From NCBI GenBank assembly GCA_016871445.1, contig VHDH01000012.1, positions 1 to 50,034 on the forward strand: a stretch of DNA of 50,034 nt, read 5' to 3'. Shown here in pieces: positions 23,888 to 31,893 of this stretch. How positions within the stretch are numbered: the first letter of the stretch is position 1; each line of letters opens with the position of its first letter. The DNA is from Verrucomicrobiota bacterium. Lineage in GTDB: Bacteria; Verrucomicrobiota; Verrucomicrobiia; Limisphaerales; SXTU01. The position numbers and the translations under genes are program-made. The notes under the pieces are model-generated. The model had not been told where the DNA came from, did not search any database, and worked only from the letters and a program-made list of their open reading frames with translations.

Positions 23888-24985
23888 ATGAAACTTCGTT
23901 CCCTGTTTGCCGCAACCGCCGCCCTGGCCCTCGCGACCGCGAGCACCGAGGCGGCCGCCAAGAAGCTCCTCGTTATCACGCAATCCAAGGGCTTCATGCA
24001 CAACCCCGTCAAACGCCCCGCGCCCGACCAGCTCTGCCTCGTCGAGCAACAGTTGAAGGAACTGGGCGAGCAATCCGGCGTCTTCACGACCGCGAATTCA
24101 CAAGACTCCATCACCGCGCTCACGAAGGAAAACCTCGCCAAGTTCGACGGCGTGTTCTTCTACACCACCGGCATCCTCGTGCCAACGGGTGGGCCGCGCG
24201 AAGCGCTCACGGACTTTGTGAAGTCGGGCAAGGCTTTCATGGGCGCGCACAGCGCCACCGACACCTTCCACGGCGGCAAGGACGCCTTCACCGAATACGT
24301 GCAAATGGTCAACGGCAGTTTTGCCGGACATCCGTGGGGTAGCGGCACGCTCTGCACGTTCGTGAACCACGAGCCGAAGCACCCAGTCGTGGCCATGTTC
24401 AGCCCGGAGTTCCAGTGGAAAGACGAGATCTACCAATACAACAACTACAATCCCCAGTCTGTGCGCGTTCTTTTCAGCCTCGACATGAGCAAGACAAACC
24501 CAAAGCGCCCTTACCTGGTGCCGGTTTGTTGGGTGCGCGAGTTCGGCTCCGGCCGGCTCTTCTACACGAACCTTGGCCACAACGACGCGACTTGGAAGGA
24601 CGCGAAGTTTCACGAGCACCTGCTGGCCGGCTTCAAGTGGGCGTTTAAGCTAATTGACGGCCCGGCGACCCCGAACCCGGACGTGCAAGCGGCGCACCAC
24701 AACCACTCCGTCGTCGCTTTCGCTGCCGCGCTCGTGGGCAAGGACGCCAGCGCCTACGTCGCCAAGGCCAAGTCGAATCCCCAGTGGCTCGCCGACGTGA
24801 CCGCCGCCGCGAACAATGTGAGCAAAGCTCAGGACGCCGTCGGAGCCGTGCGCGACCCCGACGCGAAGAAGACCAAGCCCGAGGAGCTCGACGCCCAGAA
24901 AGCCGCCGCGAAGACCAAGCGCGCGGAATTGCAGGCAAAGTTCGAGGAAGAGAAGAAAAAGCTCGCCGCCGCGCTGGAGAAGTAA
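23888..24985 (+). CDS. Secreted ThuA domain protein
   Basis: A 365-residue protein: signal peptide (about 1-23) followed by a ThuA-like class I glutamine amidotransferase-type fold (about 25-265). Typical segments are KKLLVITQSKGFMH (about 24-37), KFDGVFFYTTG (about 78-88), FMGAHSATDTFHGG (about 113-126) and EFGSGRLFYTNLGHNDATW (about 217-235). ThuA enzymes act on 3-keto-trehalose and similar sugars. The C-terminal 100 residues are Ala/Lys-rich and helical (repeated AAAKTKRAELQAKFEEEKKK), perhaps a coiled coil. The first methionine of the longer frame (23831) lacks a signal, so ATG 23888 is used. Confidence 0.9.
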   Translation: MKLRSLFAATAALALATASTEAAAKKLLVITQSKGFMHNPVKRPAPDQLCLVEQQLKELGEQSGVFTTANSQDSITALTKENLAKFDGVFFYTTGILVPTGGPREALTDFVKSGKAFMGAHSATDTFHGGKDAFTEYVQMVNGSFAGHPWGSGTLCTFVNHEPKHPVVAMFSPEFQWKDEIYQYNNYNPQSVRVLFSLDMSKTNPKRPYLVPVCWVREFGSGRLFYTNLGHNDATWKDAKFHEHLLAGFKWAFKLIDGPATPNPDVQAAHHNHSVVAFAAALVGKDASAYVAKAKSNPQWLADVTAAANNVSKAQDAVGAVRDPDAKKTKPEELDAQKAAAKTKRAELQAKFEEEKKKLAAALEK

Positions 24986-25027
24986 CTGTCCGCCTTCACT
25001 CCGATACTCCGCCACTCCATTATCCCG

Positions 25028-26290
25028 GTGAAATCAATCCTGACCCTCCTCGCCGCGCTGACCCTCACCGCCATCGCCGGTGATTCAGCCCACTGGTGGC
25101 GTGGCAATCTGCACTCGCATTCCTACTGGAGCGACGGGGATGACTTTCCTGAGAGCATCGCCGAGCTTTACAAGACCAACGGCTACCATTTCCTTGCGTT
25201 TACCGACCACAACACGCTGCACCTCACCAACAAGTGGGTGAACACCGAGACGGGCAAGAGCGCAAAAGTCGCCTTTTCGAAATACGCTGCGCGCTGGCCG
25301 AAGGAGTGGCTGGAGACGCGCGAGGGCAAGGATGGCAAGACCGAGGTGCGGCTGAAGTTCTTGGCCGAGTATCGCGGCAAATTTGAAGAGCCAGATCGAT
25401 TTCTCATCCTGCAAAGCGAGGAGATCACCGACCGCTGGAAGACCGCGCCCATCCACATGAACGCCCACAACCTGCGCGAGGTGATCAAGCCGCGGGGCGG
25501 CGACAGCGTGACGCAGACAATCTCTAACAACGTCGCCGCCGTGCTGGAGCAGCGTCAGCGTACCGGCCAGCCCATATTCCTGCACGTTAACCACCCGAAC
25601 TTCGGCTCCGCCATCACGCCCGAGGAGCTGTTGCAGGTGCGCGACGCCCGGTTCTTCGAGCTGTTCAACGGCCACCCGACCGTCTGGAACAACGGCAACT
25701 CCACCAACCGCACGCCCAGCATGGACCGCCTGTGGGACATCGTGCTCACCCGCCGCCTCGCCGAGTTGAAGTATCCGGTCATGTATGGCCTCGGCACCGA
25801 TGACGGCCACAACTACCACACCAACCGGGTCGGGGCGAGCAACCCGCTGCGCGGCTGGGTCTGGGTTCGCTCGGCCAAGCTCACGCCTGAAAGCCTCATC
25901 GCCGCGCTTGAAGCCGGGGACTTTTACTCCAGCTCCGGCGTGAAGCTCCGCGAGCTGCGCCAGGACGCAAAGGGCATCAGCCTCGAAATCGAGGCCCAGC
26001 CCGGCGTGACCTACACCACCCAATTCATCGGCACGCGGCGCGGCTACGACGCCCGCAACGAGCCGGTGCGCAACGCCGCCGGCGACGCGCTCCGCGTTTC
26101 GCACACTTACAGCAAGGATGTTGGCGCGGTGCTCGCCGAGGTGAAGGGGGCCAAGGCCAGCTACACGCCCAAGGGCGACGAAATCTACGTCCGCGCGAAG
26201 ATCATCTCCTCGAAACCGCATCCGAATCCACCCCAGACGGGCGATGTAGAAATCGCTTGGACGCAGCCCATCGTACCGACTGCGCAATAG
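25028..26290 (+). CDS. Secreted PHP-domain metal-dependent phosphoesterase-like protein
   Basis: A 420-residue protein with a signal peptide (about 1-18) and a PHP domain: NLHSHSYWSDG (His29, His31, Asp36), AFTDHN (about 57-62), and later metal ligands in LHVNHPNFG (about 181-189) and GLGTDDGHNYH (about 256-266). The PHP fold binds up to three metals and cleaves phosphoesters; similar exported proteins are found beside carbohydrate genes in PVC bacteria. The C-terminal 120 residues form a beta-rich domain (GVTYTTQFIGT..., EIYVRAKIISS). Starts with GTG 25028. It follows the ThuA gene by 42 bp and is likely in the same operon. Confidence 0.85.
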   Translation: MKSILTLLAALTLTAIAGDSAHWWRGNLHSHSYWSDGDDFPESIAELYKTNGYHFLAFTDHNTLHLTNKWVNTETGKSAKVAFSKYAARWPKEWLETREGKDGKTEVRLKFLAEYRGKFEEPDRFLILQSEEITDRWKTAPIHMNAHNLREVIKPRGGDSVTQTISNNVAAVLEQRQRTGQPIFLHVNHPNFGSAITPEELLQVRDARFFELFNGHPTVWNNGNSTNRTPSMDRLWDIVLTRRLAELKYPVMYGLGTDDGHNYHTNRVGASNPLRGWVWVRSAKLTPESLIAALEAGDFYSSSGVKLRELRQDAKGISLEIEAQPGVTYTTQFIGTRRGYDARNEPVRNAAGDALRVSHTYSKDVGAVLAEVKGAKASYTPKGDEIYVRAKIISSKPHPNPPQTGDVEIAWTQPIVPTAQ

Positions 26291-26300
26291 CGCGCATTCC

Positions 26301-26846
26301 TTAACGGGCCGGAGAATTTACAGGCTCAGAATCCTCCTCCGGCCGCTTACGCCGCAGCAGGCCCGCGACCGCCGCCGCGAGGGCTAGCCCCACCAACACC
26401 TTGCCAATGGGATCCATTAGCAGCTGGAAAAGCAACTCCTGCGACGCCGTCGCGATGGCTTCCGGCCGGTGCAAATCCCGCTCCTTCGCCCCGCCCGCGA
26501 TCAACGCCGCCTTCTGCCATTCCCAACCGCGCTGCAGCCAGCCGGGGTTGAGCACGCGACTGTAAAACGCTGTGAACGCGCCGTTGAGGAACGCCGCCAC
26601 CGCACAAGCCACCAGCGCTGACTCGAACCCCTCGGCAAAGTTGATCCAGCCGTCCTGCCGCCCACGCCGCGCCCGAACCGCCAGCCAAATGCCCGCTACC
26701 GTCAGCACTAAAGCAACCTTTTTGCCGTGCTGCGCATTAGTGAAGTCGCGCTCGTGCCAACCGAGTTGCCACGCCAGTAAAGTCCACGCTGCTAACCCGA
26801 GAGCCGTGAGCACACCAAAACCAATTTCTGACTTAAACCGCATCAT
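26301..26846 (-). CDS. DUF4199-like membrane protein
   Basis: A 181-residue protein with four predicted membrane helices (about 8-26, 40-58, 70-95, 155-172). The middle (GFESALVACAVAAFLNGAFTAFYSRVLNP, about 72-100) resembles the DUF4199 family, where a glycine-rich helix pair precedes an FxxxYxxxxNP motif. Function unknown. Two adjacent ATG codons (26846 and 26843) are equally good starts; the frame extends further upstream without support. The 3' end is 10 bp from that of the convergent PHP gene. Confidence 0.7.
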   Translation of the reverse strand: MMRFKSEIGFGVLTALGLAAWTLLAWQLGWHERDFTNAQHGKKVALVLTVAGIWLAVRARRGRQDGWINFAEGFESALVACAVAAFLNGAFTAFYSRVLNPGWLQRGWEWQKAALIAGGAKERDLHRPEAIATASQELLFQLLMDPIGKVLVGLALAAAVAGLLRRKRPEEDSEPVNSPAR

Positions 26847-26959
26847 CAACGTTATAATAACCCGCCCCACCGAGCCGGCAAAGCGACATTCGCTGTGAAC
26901 ACGATTAGCGATCCTAGGCATCGCTAACGTGCCAAAATTGCAGAGCTTGGTTGACTCCG

Positions 26960-28660
26960 CTACTTCTTCGCTTTCACACCGAGCGCCAGTAGGCCGTCCA
27001 ACTCACACGGTAAAACGGCTAGGTTCGGGAACAGCTTCTTAAGCGCGGGGGTGGTACGGGCTGTTATCTCGACCTCTCGCTCGCCAACCTTTGCCTTGCC
27101 AATCAAGCGGAATGGAATGATCGATCCGGGCACGGCGGTGTCGGGTAGCGTCACCTTGAGTGTGCTGTTGACAGCTTTTTCCTTGATCACTTCTTCGAGG
27201 AGGGACACGCCGTCCAACCCAGCGACGGTCAGAGTGATGGGGCCGGTGAAGTCGCGGCGCGTAACGTTTACTTTGAGGGTGAAACTGCCACCGGGCGCGG
27301 CTTCGACTTTGTCCACTTCGGTCGCCAGCGTAAAGCCAGGCGACACTAATTCGACTTCAACACGATATGCGTGCTGCGGGCCTCCGCGACGAATGAGTTC
27401 ATCCACAACGAGAAAGTAAGTGCCGTCGGCGGGTATTGTATTTGTAACCGCGCCTTCGCCCGCGTCGTTCGGTGAAGAATTGGCGATGGCGGCACCCTTT
27501 GCATCGCGAAGTTGTAGAATTACTTCACTAGCGGAGCCGAGACTGCGGGTTTGCGCCGTGAAGAGAACGCGCTGGTTCTTCTTTGCGTCAAATCTCCAGA
27601 AGTCGCGTTCTTGGGGCTTGAGGAAGCGCCCATTCAACCCGGCGGGTGGATTGAAGGGTGTGGCGGTCTCGGCGGTTTGGTTAAGCTCAGTTTCAGAAAG
27701 CTCCGGCAAGGCAGTTACGCGGGCGGCAACGAAAGCGGTGTTTTTTCCGCCAGGAGTTTTCACCGTCAGTGGCAGGTGCGTCGCTCCGGCGGGCGCGGTA
27801 GTGGCAATGGGCTTGAGTTTGTCTACCTGCGGACCAACGAAGTCGAAGGTGGCAGACTTGCCCGCCTGAACAGCGGCCGGAAACGGCAGGCTGACGAGCG
27901 GAAAATCGCCTATGCGGAGGCGAAAGCGATATTCCGGGCCGCCAACGTAGTTGATATCGCGCACTTCGAGAAAGTAATCACCGGCCGCCACAAAGTTGTA
28001 AGCAAACCGACAGTCACCATTGAGGCCGGACTCGTCATCGCAAAATGCCAACTCGCGCCCGCGTGGGTCCAACAAACGCAGCACCGGGTCAAGCTTCGAG
28101 CCGAGCCGCTGTGCGAAAACTTCAAATGCGAGGCGGTCACCCTTCTTCACTGTGAGGCGGTAGAACTTATAGCCGAGCGACACCGTTAGCCCATCCACAG
28201 CCACGGGCCATGCGAGGCGCTGCGCGTTGGCGAGGCTGGTGTTCGGGCCAGCGTCAGCCACGCTGGGCAGGTCATCCACCATTAACAAAAACGGCGCGGA
28301 AAGGCCGCCCACCGAGGCTACGCGCACCGCATGGATGCCAACGGGTGCAGCGGCAGGAAGGGAAACTTGAAACCGCGCCGCGCCCGCGTTGGTGGCGACA
28401 GCGGTAAGCACCTTTGCTTGCACGCCCGTCCAAAGATTCGTCGCGCCGACCAGGTTGGCTCCGTGAAAAGTTACTTCCTCCATCTTGCCGGGTGCGAGTG
28501 CGCCGGGTGTGGTGTGGGTGAAACTTGGGCTTTGAGCAAAAGCGGTGCTGAACGTCGTGCAGGTGACAAAGGCGAATCCCCAAGAGCGACCACGCAGAAG
28601 CACTTGGGAGCCGAAGAGCCGGCAGGTCATGCGAGACCAGATTGGAAAGGCCCACGGCAT
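26960..28660 (-). CDS. Secreted protein with prepeptidase C-terminal (PPC) domains
   Basis: A 566-residue exported protein. The N-terminus (signal about 1-43) is long; a start at ATG 28630 would give a shorter signal peptide and is also plausible. An IPT/TIG-like domain appears at about 45-128 (PGALAPGKMEEVTFHGANLVGATNLW). Two PPC-like beta-sandwiches follow: about 150-255 with RLTVKKGDRLAFEVFAQRLGS and GDYFLEVRD, and about 335-440 with FWRFDAKKNQRVLFTAQTRSLGS and ADGTYFLVVDE. A C-terminal Ig-like domain is at about 450-545. No peptidase domain is present. Probably binds surface or extracellular substrates. A small possible gene ends 5 bp upstream. Confidence 0.85.
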   Translation of the reverse strand: MPWAFPIWSRMTCRLFGSQVLLRGRSWGFAFVTCTTFSTAFAQSPSFTHTTPGALAPGKMEEVTFHGANLVGATNLWTGVQAKVLTAVATNAGAARFQVSLPAAAPVGIHAVRVASVGGLSAPFLLMVDDLPSVADAGPNTSLANAQRLAWPVAVDGLTVSLGYKFYRLTVKKGDRLAFEVFAQRLGSKLDPVLRLLDPRGRELAFCDDESGLNGDCRFAYNFVAAGDYFLEVRDINYVGGPEYRFRLRIGDFPLVSLPFPAAVQAGKSATFDFVGPQVDKLKPIATTAPAGATHLPLTVKTPGGKNTAFVAARVTALPELSETELNQTAETATPFNPPAGLNGRFLKPQERDFWRFDAKKNQRVLFTAQTRSLGSASEVILQLRDAKGAAIANSSPNDAGEGAVTNTIPADGTYFLVVDELIRRGGPQHAYRVEVELVSPGFTLATEVDKVEAAPGGSFTLKVNVTRRDFTGPITLTVAGLDGVSLLEEVIKEKAVNSTLKVTLPDTAVPGSIIPFRLIGKAKVGEREVEITARTTPALKKLFPNLAVLPCELDGLLALGVKAKK

Positions 28661-28665
28661 GGGAA

Positions 28666-28830
28666 CTAAACGGTCTGGTGAAAGCGATCGTGCCCGGCGG
28701 TGATGGCTTGAAGCACTTTGTTCCGCTGGGCTTTCGCTGCCTCTGCAAGTTTGCTTTGGTCCAAGAAGAATTTTCCCTGTGTAGCGGGAAGCTTACGTAC
28801 CGCCACAAAGATTTTCTGCATCACGCTCAT
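28666..28830 (-). CDS. Possible small protein (54 aa)
   Basis: An open frame of 55 codons starting ATG 28830 and ending TAG 28666, just 5 nt before the ATG of the PPC protein. The predicted peptide is Lys/Ala-rich with a helical middle (LAEAAKAQRNKVLQAI) and a basic N-terminus (MSVMQKIFVAVRK). It has no recognisable family and no Shine-Dalgarno. Close spacing to the next start suggests coupling, but it could be chance. Treat as tentative. Confidence 0.3.
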   Translation of the reverse strand: MSVMQKIFVAVRKLPATQGKFFLDQSKLAEAAKAQRNKVLQAITAGHDRFHQTV

Positions 28831-29034
28831 GGATTTAAGCTAAGCAACGACTCAGCGAGGATCAAGGCTGGCAGCATACGAGGCTGTTTTGATGCATCGG
28901 CCGGTGGCGATGGCGTCAGGCGGCCGTCCACGGCGGCGGCTGTGTGTGAGGGTTGATGCCCAACAGGTGATTGCTCATTGCAACGAGACGTTGCGTCGCC
29001 GTCAGCAAGTTCGCAAGCTGACGGCGGCAATCAC

Positions 29035-30057
29035 ATGAGCGATTCCGCCCCAGTCGAAATCCTGCCCACGCACACGCCCGCGCTCTTCGCGACGGCAGTG
29101 CGGCGCACGGCGGAATTGCTCCGCGCCGGCGAAGTGGTGGCATTGCCCACAGAGACGGTCTATGGACTCGCAGCTAACGCGCTTGACCCGCGGGCCGTTG
29201 CGAAGATTTTTTCGCTCAAGGGCCGGCCAGCACAAAATCCCGTCATCGTCCATGTGGACGGGCTGGAGATGGGGCGGCGATGCGTAGGGGAGTGGCCCTT
29301 GACGGCGGAGCTTCTAGCGGGCGCATTCTGGCCGGGGCCGCTGACCCTCGTGTTACCTCGTGCGGCGGGGATTCCCGACTCGGTCACGGCCGGCGGCGAT
29401 ACCGTGGGCGTGCGCTGGCCGCAGCATCCATTCATGCGTGAGGTTATTCGCGCGTGTGGCTTCCCACTGGCCGCACCGAGCGCGAACTTGTCCAACCAGA
29501 TTTCCCCCACCAATGCCGAACACGTCCGCAAGCAACTTGGCGACCAACTGCAGCTCATCGTGGACGGCGGCGACTCAAATGTGGGCATTGAAAGCACGGT
29601 AGTGGATTTGACAACAAACCCGCCACGCGTGCTGCGGCCAGGAATGGTGCACCACGAATCACTCGCGGCCGCGCTAGGTGGAGAGATCGAAGATGGAAGA
29701 TCGGTGGTTAGGGAGGGCGCGCTGCGCAGCCCGGGGTTGTTGCCGAAGCATTACTCACCCCAAGCTCGCTTATTGGTGCTGGCTTGGCGGGATGAAGCGG
29801 AGTTGAAGGCGCAACTTGCACAGCTTGGCTTGCCCCCAAAGCACGCGTGGGTGCTGGCGCATTCCCATGTGCCTCTCGGCGACGATTTCGGGGCGGTATC
29901 AGTGATCCCGCACGACGCGGAGGCCTACGCGCGGGCGCTCTACGGTGAACTACATCGCTGCGATGAGCAGGGCGCAGCTTGCATCGTGGCGGAGGCTCCG
30001 CCCGACGCGCCGGAGTGGCGGGGCATCGCCGACCGGTTGCGCCGCGCGGCGACTTAA
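29035..30057 (+). CDS. sua5: L-threonylcarbamoyladenylate synthase (Sua5 type)
   Basis: A 340-residue enzyme that makes threonylcarbamoyl-AMP for t6A37 of ANN-decoding tRNAs. The YrdC domain (about 15-205) shows PTETVYGLAANA (about 39-50), FSLKGRPAQNPVIVHV (about 60-75) and APSANLSNQISPTNA (about 148-162). The C-terminal Sua5 domain is about 235-340, beginning with LRSPGLLPKHYSPQARL (KHYSP is a family mark). The linker (about 217-223) is encoded by a 7-bp tandem repeat. ATG 29035 is used; a TTG upstream (28978) is less likely. Housekeeping. Confidence 0.95.
   Translation: MSDSAPVEILPTHTPALFATAVRRTAELLRAGEVVALPTETVYGLAANALDPRAVAKIFSLKGRPAQNPVIVHVDGLEMGRRCVGEWPLTAELLAGAFWPGPLTLVLPRAAGIPDSVTAGGDTVGVRWPQHPFMREVIRACGFPLAAPSANLSNQISPTNAEHVRKQLGDQLQLIVDGGDSNVGIESTVVDLTTNPPRVLRPGMVHHESLAAALGGEIEDGRSVVREGALRSPGLLPKHYSPQARLLVLAWRDEAELKAQLAQLGLPPKHAWVLAHSHVPLGDDFGAVSVIPHDAEAYARALYGELHRCDEQGAACIVAEAPPDAPEWRGIADRLRRAAT
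29684..29704. repeat. Heptanucleotide tandem array in the Sua5 linker
   Basis: AGATCGA (29684-29690), AGATGGA (29691-29697) and AGATCGG (29698-29704) are three 7-bp tandem units. Together they are 21 bp, exactly seven codons, and lie between the YrdC and Sua5 domains, so the reading frame is kept. Confidence 0.7.
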
Positions 30058-30135
30058 GCGGGACCCTTGCAGGCTTCCGTTCAACCCCAAAGCGCAGGAA
30101 GTCTTGGAGGCGTTGGCTGGAATAAATCGGCGCGC

Positions 30136-30507
30136 TTACTTCGCGGCGACTAGACCCGACTCCTTTTCCTTCACGGCGGTCGCGCCTTTGCCGATGCGCT
30201 TTCGCAGGTAGGTGAGTTTGGCGCGGCGCACGCGACCCTCGCGCTCAACCTCAATCTTGTCCACGCGGGGGGAGTTCACCGGGAAGACACGCTCGACGCC
30301 CTCGCCGTAGCTGATGCGGCGGACAGTGAAGGACTCCTCCAAACCGCGGCCACGCTTGCCGATGACAACGCCGCTGAAGATCTGGATGCGCTCTTTGTCG
30401 CCCTCCACGACCTTGGTGTGGACCTTAACGGTGTCGCCAACGTTAAACTTGGCGTTGTCCTTGCGGAGCTGTTCGCCGTGGATTTTATCGAGTAGTGCCT
30501 GGTTCAT
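30136..30507 (-). CDS. rplS: 50S ribosomal protein L19
   Basis: A 123-residue ribosomal protein at the 30S-50S interface. Family-defining stretches are [27 protein letters not shown] (about 20-46), [31 protein letters not shown] (about 47-77) and [12 protein letters not shown] near the end. Slightly longer than E. coli L19 because of a C-terminal tail. Last gene of the rpsP-khpA-trmD-rplS cluster on this strand. No Shine-Dalgarno is visible upstream. Confidence 0.97.
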   Translation of the reverse strand: MNQALLDKIHGEQLRKDNAKFNVGDTVKVHTKVVEGDKERIQIFSGVVIGKRGRGLEESFTVRRISYGEGVERVFPVNSPRVDKIEVEREGRVRRAKLTYLRKRIGKGATAVKEKESGLVAAK

Positions 30508-30564
30508 AAATTGTCTTATTGGTGTCGGGGGTTAATTACCACCGGTTTTTAGTTTCGTTCGGAC

Positions 30565-30581
30565 GGCGGTCATTGACCGCC
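30565..30581. repeat. Palindrome between trmD and rplS
   Basis: GGCGGTCA (30565-30572), one T, TGACCGCC (30574-30581) is a perfect 8-bp inverted repeat just 9 bp past the trmD stop. No T-run follows on the minus strand. It may be a weak attenuation point or a dispersed intergenic repeat. Confidence 0.55.
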
Positions 30582-30590
30582 ACTACAGTT

Positions 30591-31268
30591 TCAGTTTTGA
30601 CCATCGAGCAAGTCGGGGCGGCGTTCGCGCGTGCGCTGTTGCGCTTGCTCACGCCGCCATTTTTCTATCTCCGCATGATTGCCGGAAAGGAGTACGTCGG
30701 GCACCTTCATGCCTCGGAACTCCGCCGGCCGCGTGTAGTGTGGATACTCCAGCAGCCCGTGGCTGAAAGATTCATCCGCCGCACTTTCGTCGTCGCCCAA
30801 CACGCCGGGTAGCAGCCGCGTCACGCAGTCCACGATGACCATTGCCGGCAGCGCCCCGTTGGTCAGGACGTAGTCGCCGATGGACAGTTCGTCATGCGCG
30901 AGCGCCTGTCGGACGCGTTCGTCGTAACCCTCGTAACTGCCCGAGATGAGGAGCAAATGCTCTTGCCTCGCCAGTTCGCGGGCAACGGCTTGGGTGAACG
31001 GCCGGCCAGCCGGGCCCAGCAGAATCACCCGCGTCGTCGCGGTCTTCAGTTGCTCAACAGCTTCAAAGAGCGGTTCGGGCTTCAACAGCATTCCCGGTCC
31101 ACCGCCGAAAGGACGGTCGTCCACCGTGCGGTGCCGGTCGTGCGTGTAGTCCCGCAAATTACGGATGCGCAGGTCCAGCTTGCCCGCCTCGCGCGCGCGC
31201 CGGACAATGCTCTCGTCCAGCGGCCCCGCGAACATCCCCGGAAACAAGGTGAGCACATCAATCTTCAT
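30591..31268 (-). CDS. trmD: tRNA (guanine-N1)-methyltransferase
   Basis: A 225-residue SPOUT methyltransferase that methylates G37 of tRNAs reading CUN, CCN and CGG, including the tRNA-Pro(GGG) in this window. Visible are [13 protein letters not shown] at the N-terminus, [12 protein letters not shown] (about 56-67), the knot motifs [10 protein letters not shown] and [17 protein letters not shown] (about 132-148) and the C-terminal [23 protein letters not shown]. Length fits the family. In many bacteria rimM precedes trmD, but here khpA is directly upstream (45 bp). Confidence 0.97.
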   Translation of the reverse strand: MKIDVLTLFPGMFAGPLDESIVRRAREAGKLDLRIRNLRDYTHDRHRTVDDRPFGGGPGMLLKPEPLFEAVEQLKTATTRVILLGPAGRPFTQAVARELARQEHLLLISGSYEGYDERVRQALAHDELSIGDYVLTNGALPAMVIVDCVTRLLPGVLGDDESAADESFSHGLLEYPHYTRPAEFRGMKVPDVLLSGNHAEIEKWRREQAQQRTRERRPDLLDGQN

Positions 31269-31313
31269 GCTCGGTGACGCGCGGTTCCGGTCGCGCTTCG
31301 GCCCTCCGGCCGG

Positions 31314-31547
31314 TCAGTCTTCGATAATTTCTACCGTGCAACGCTGCCCGCACTTGGCGGCGCCCACTTGCGTCAGCGCGCGAATGGCTTGAATGGTCGC
31401 GCCCTGCTTGCCGATGATTTTACCTACATCGGTCGGGTGCAGGCGCAACTCATAAAGCGTCTGGCCAGCCTGCTCGACGGGGGTAACCGTCACTGCATCG
31501 GGCCGGTCCACGAGGCCCCTCAAGACGTATTCGAGAAAGGCCTGCAT
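31314..31547 (-). CDS. khpA: KH-domain RNA-binding protein KhpA
   Basis: A 77-residue single KH domain protein (YlqC/KhpA family). It contains VTVTPVEQAGQTLYELRLHPTDVGKIIGKQGATIQAIRALT, where the GKQG loop (about 50-53) binds RNA. It usually sits between rpsP and rimM-trmD, as here minus rimM. Starts 8 bp after the rpsP stop, so it is co-transcribed. In Gram-positives KhpA partners KhpB (Jag); no partner is in this window. Confidence 0.95.
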   Translation of the reverse strand: MQAFLEYVLRGLVDRPDAVTVTPVEQAGQTLYELRLHPTDVGKIIGKQGATIQAIRALTQVGAAKCGQRCTVEIIED

Positions 31548-31555
31548 GATAGCGG

Positions 31556-31813
31556 TTACTTGGCGGCGGCAGCGGCGCGACGGGCCTTCTTAATGAAGCT
31601 CGCCACGGTGTCACTGGGCTGCGCGCCCTTGCTGACCCAGTAATCGGCGCGTTCGAGGTTGAGCTTGAAGTTATCGTCCTTCTTGCCCGGCAGGTAAGTG
31701 CCGATCTCCTCGATGAACTTGCCGTCACGCGGGCTGCGGCCATCGGCCACGACCACGCGGAACGCCGGCGAATTGCGCGCGCCGACTCGCTTCAAACGGA
31801 TTCTGACTGGCAT
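31556..31813 (-). CDS. rpsP: 30S ribosomal protein S16
   Basis: An 85-residue ribosomal protein with the family's N-terminus MPVRIRLKRVGARNSP and VVADGRSPRDGKFIEEIGTYLP (about 22-43). It ends in an Ala/Lys tail. A longer frame is open upstream, but the family start is at ATG 31813. First gene of the ribosomal cluster on this strand; its promoter should lie in 31814-31893. Confidence 0.97.
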   Translation of the reverse strand: MPVRIRLKRVGARNSPAFRVVVADGRSPRDGKFIEEIGTYLPGKKDDNFKLNLERADYWVSKGAQPSDTVASFIKKARRAAAAAK

Positions 31814-31893
31814 AAAATCGTTTCGTTTCGCCGCTGCGCCGCCCCAGCAGGGAGCGTTTCGCCACGGTTCCTTTATCAAAAAGGAGTGACATC

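Noticed and set aside
25085-26287. A 400-codon minus-strand frame opposite the PHP gene
   Set aside because: The plus-strand product has intact PHP metal motifs and a signal peptide; the antisense has none.
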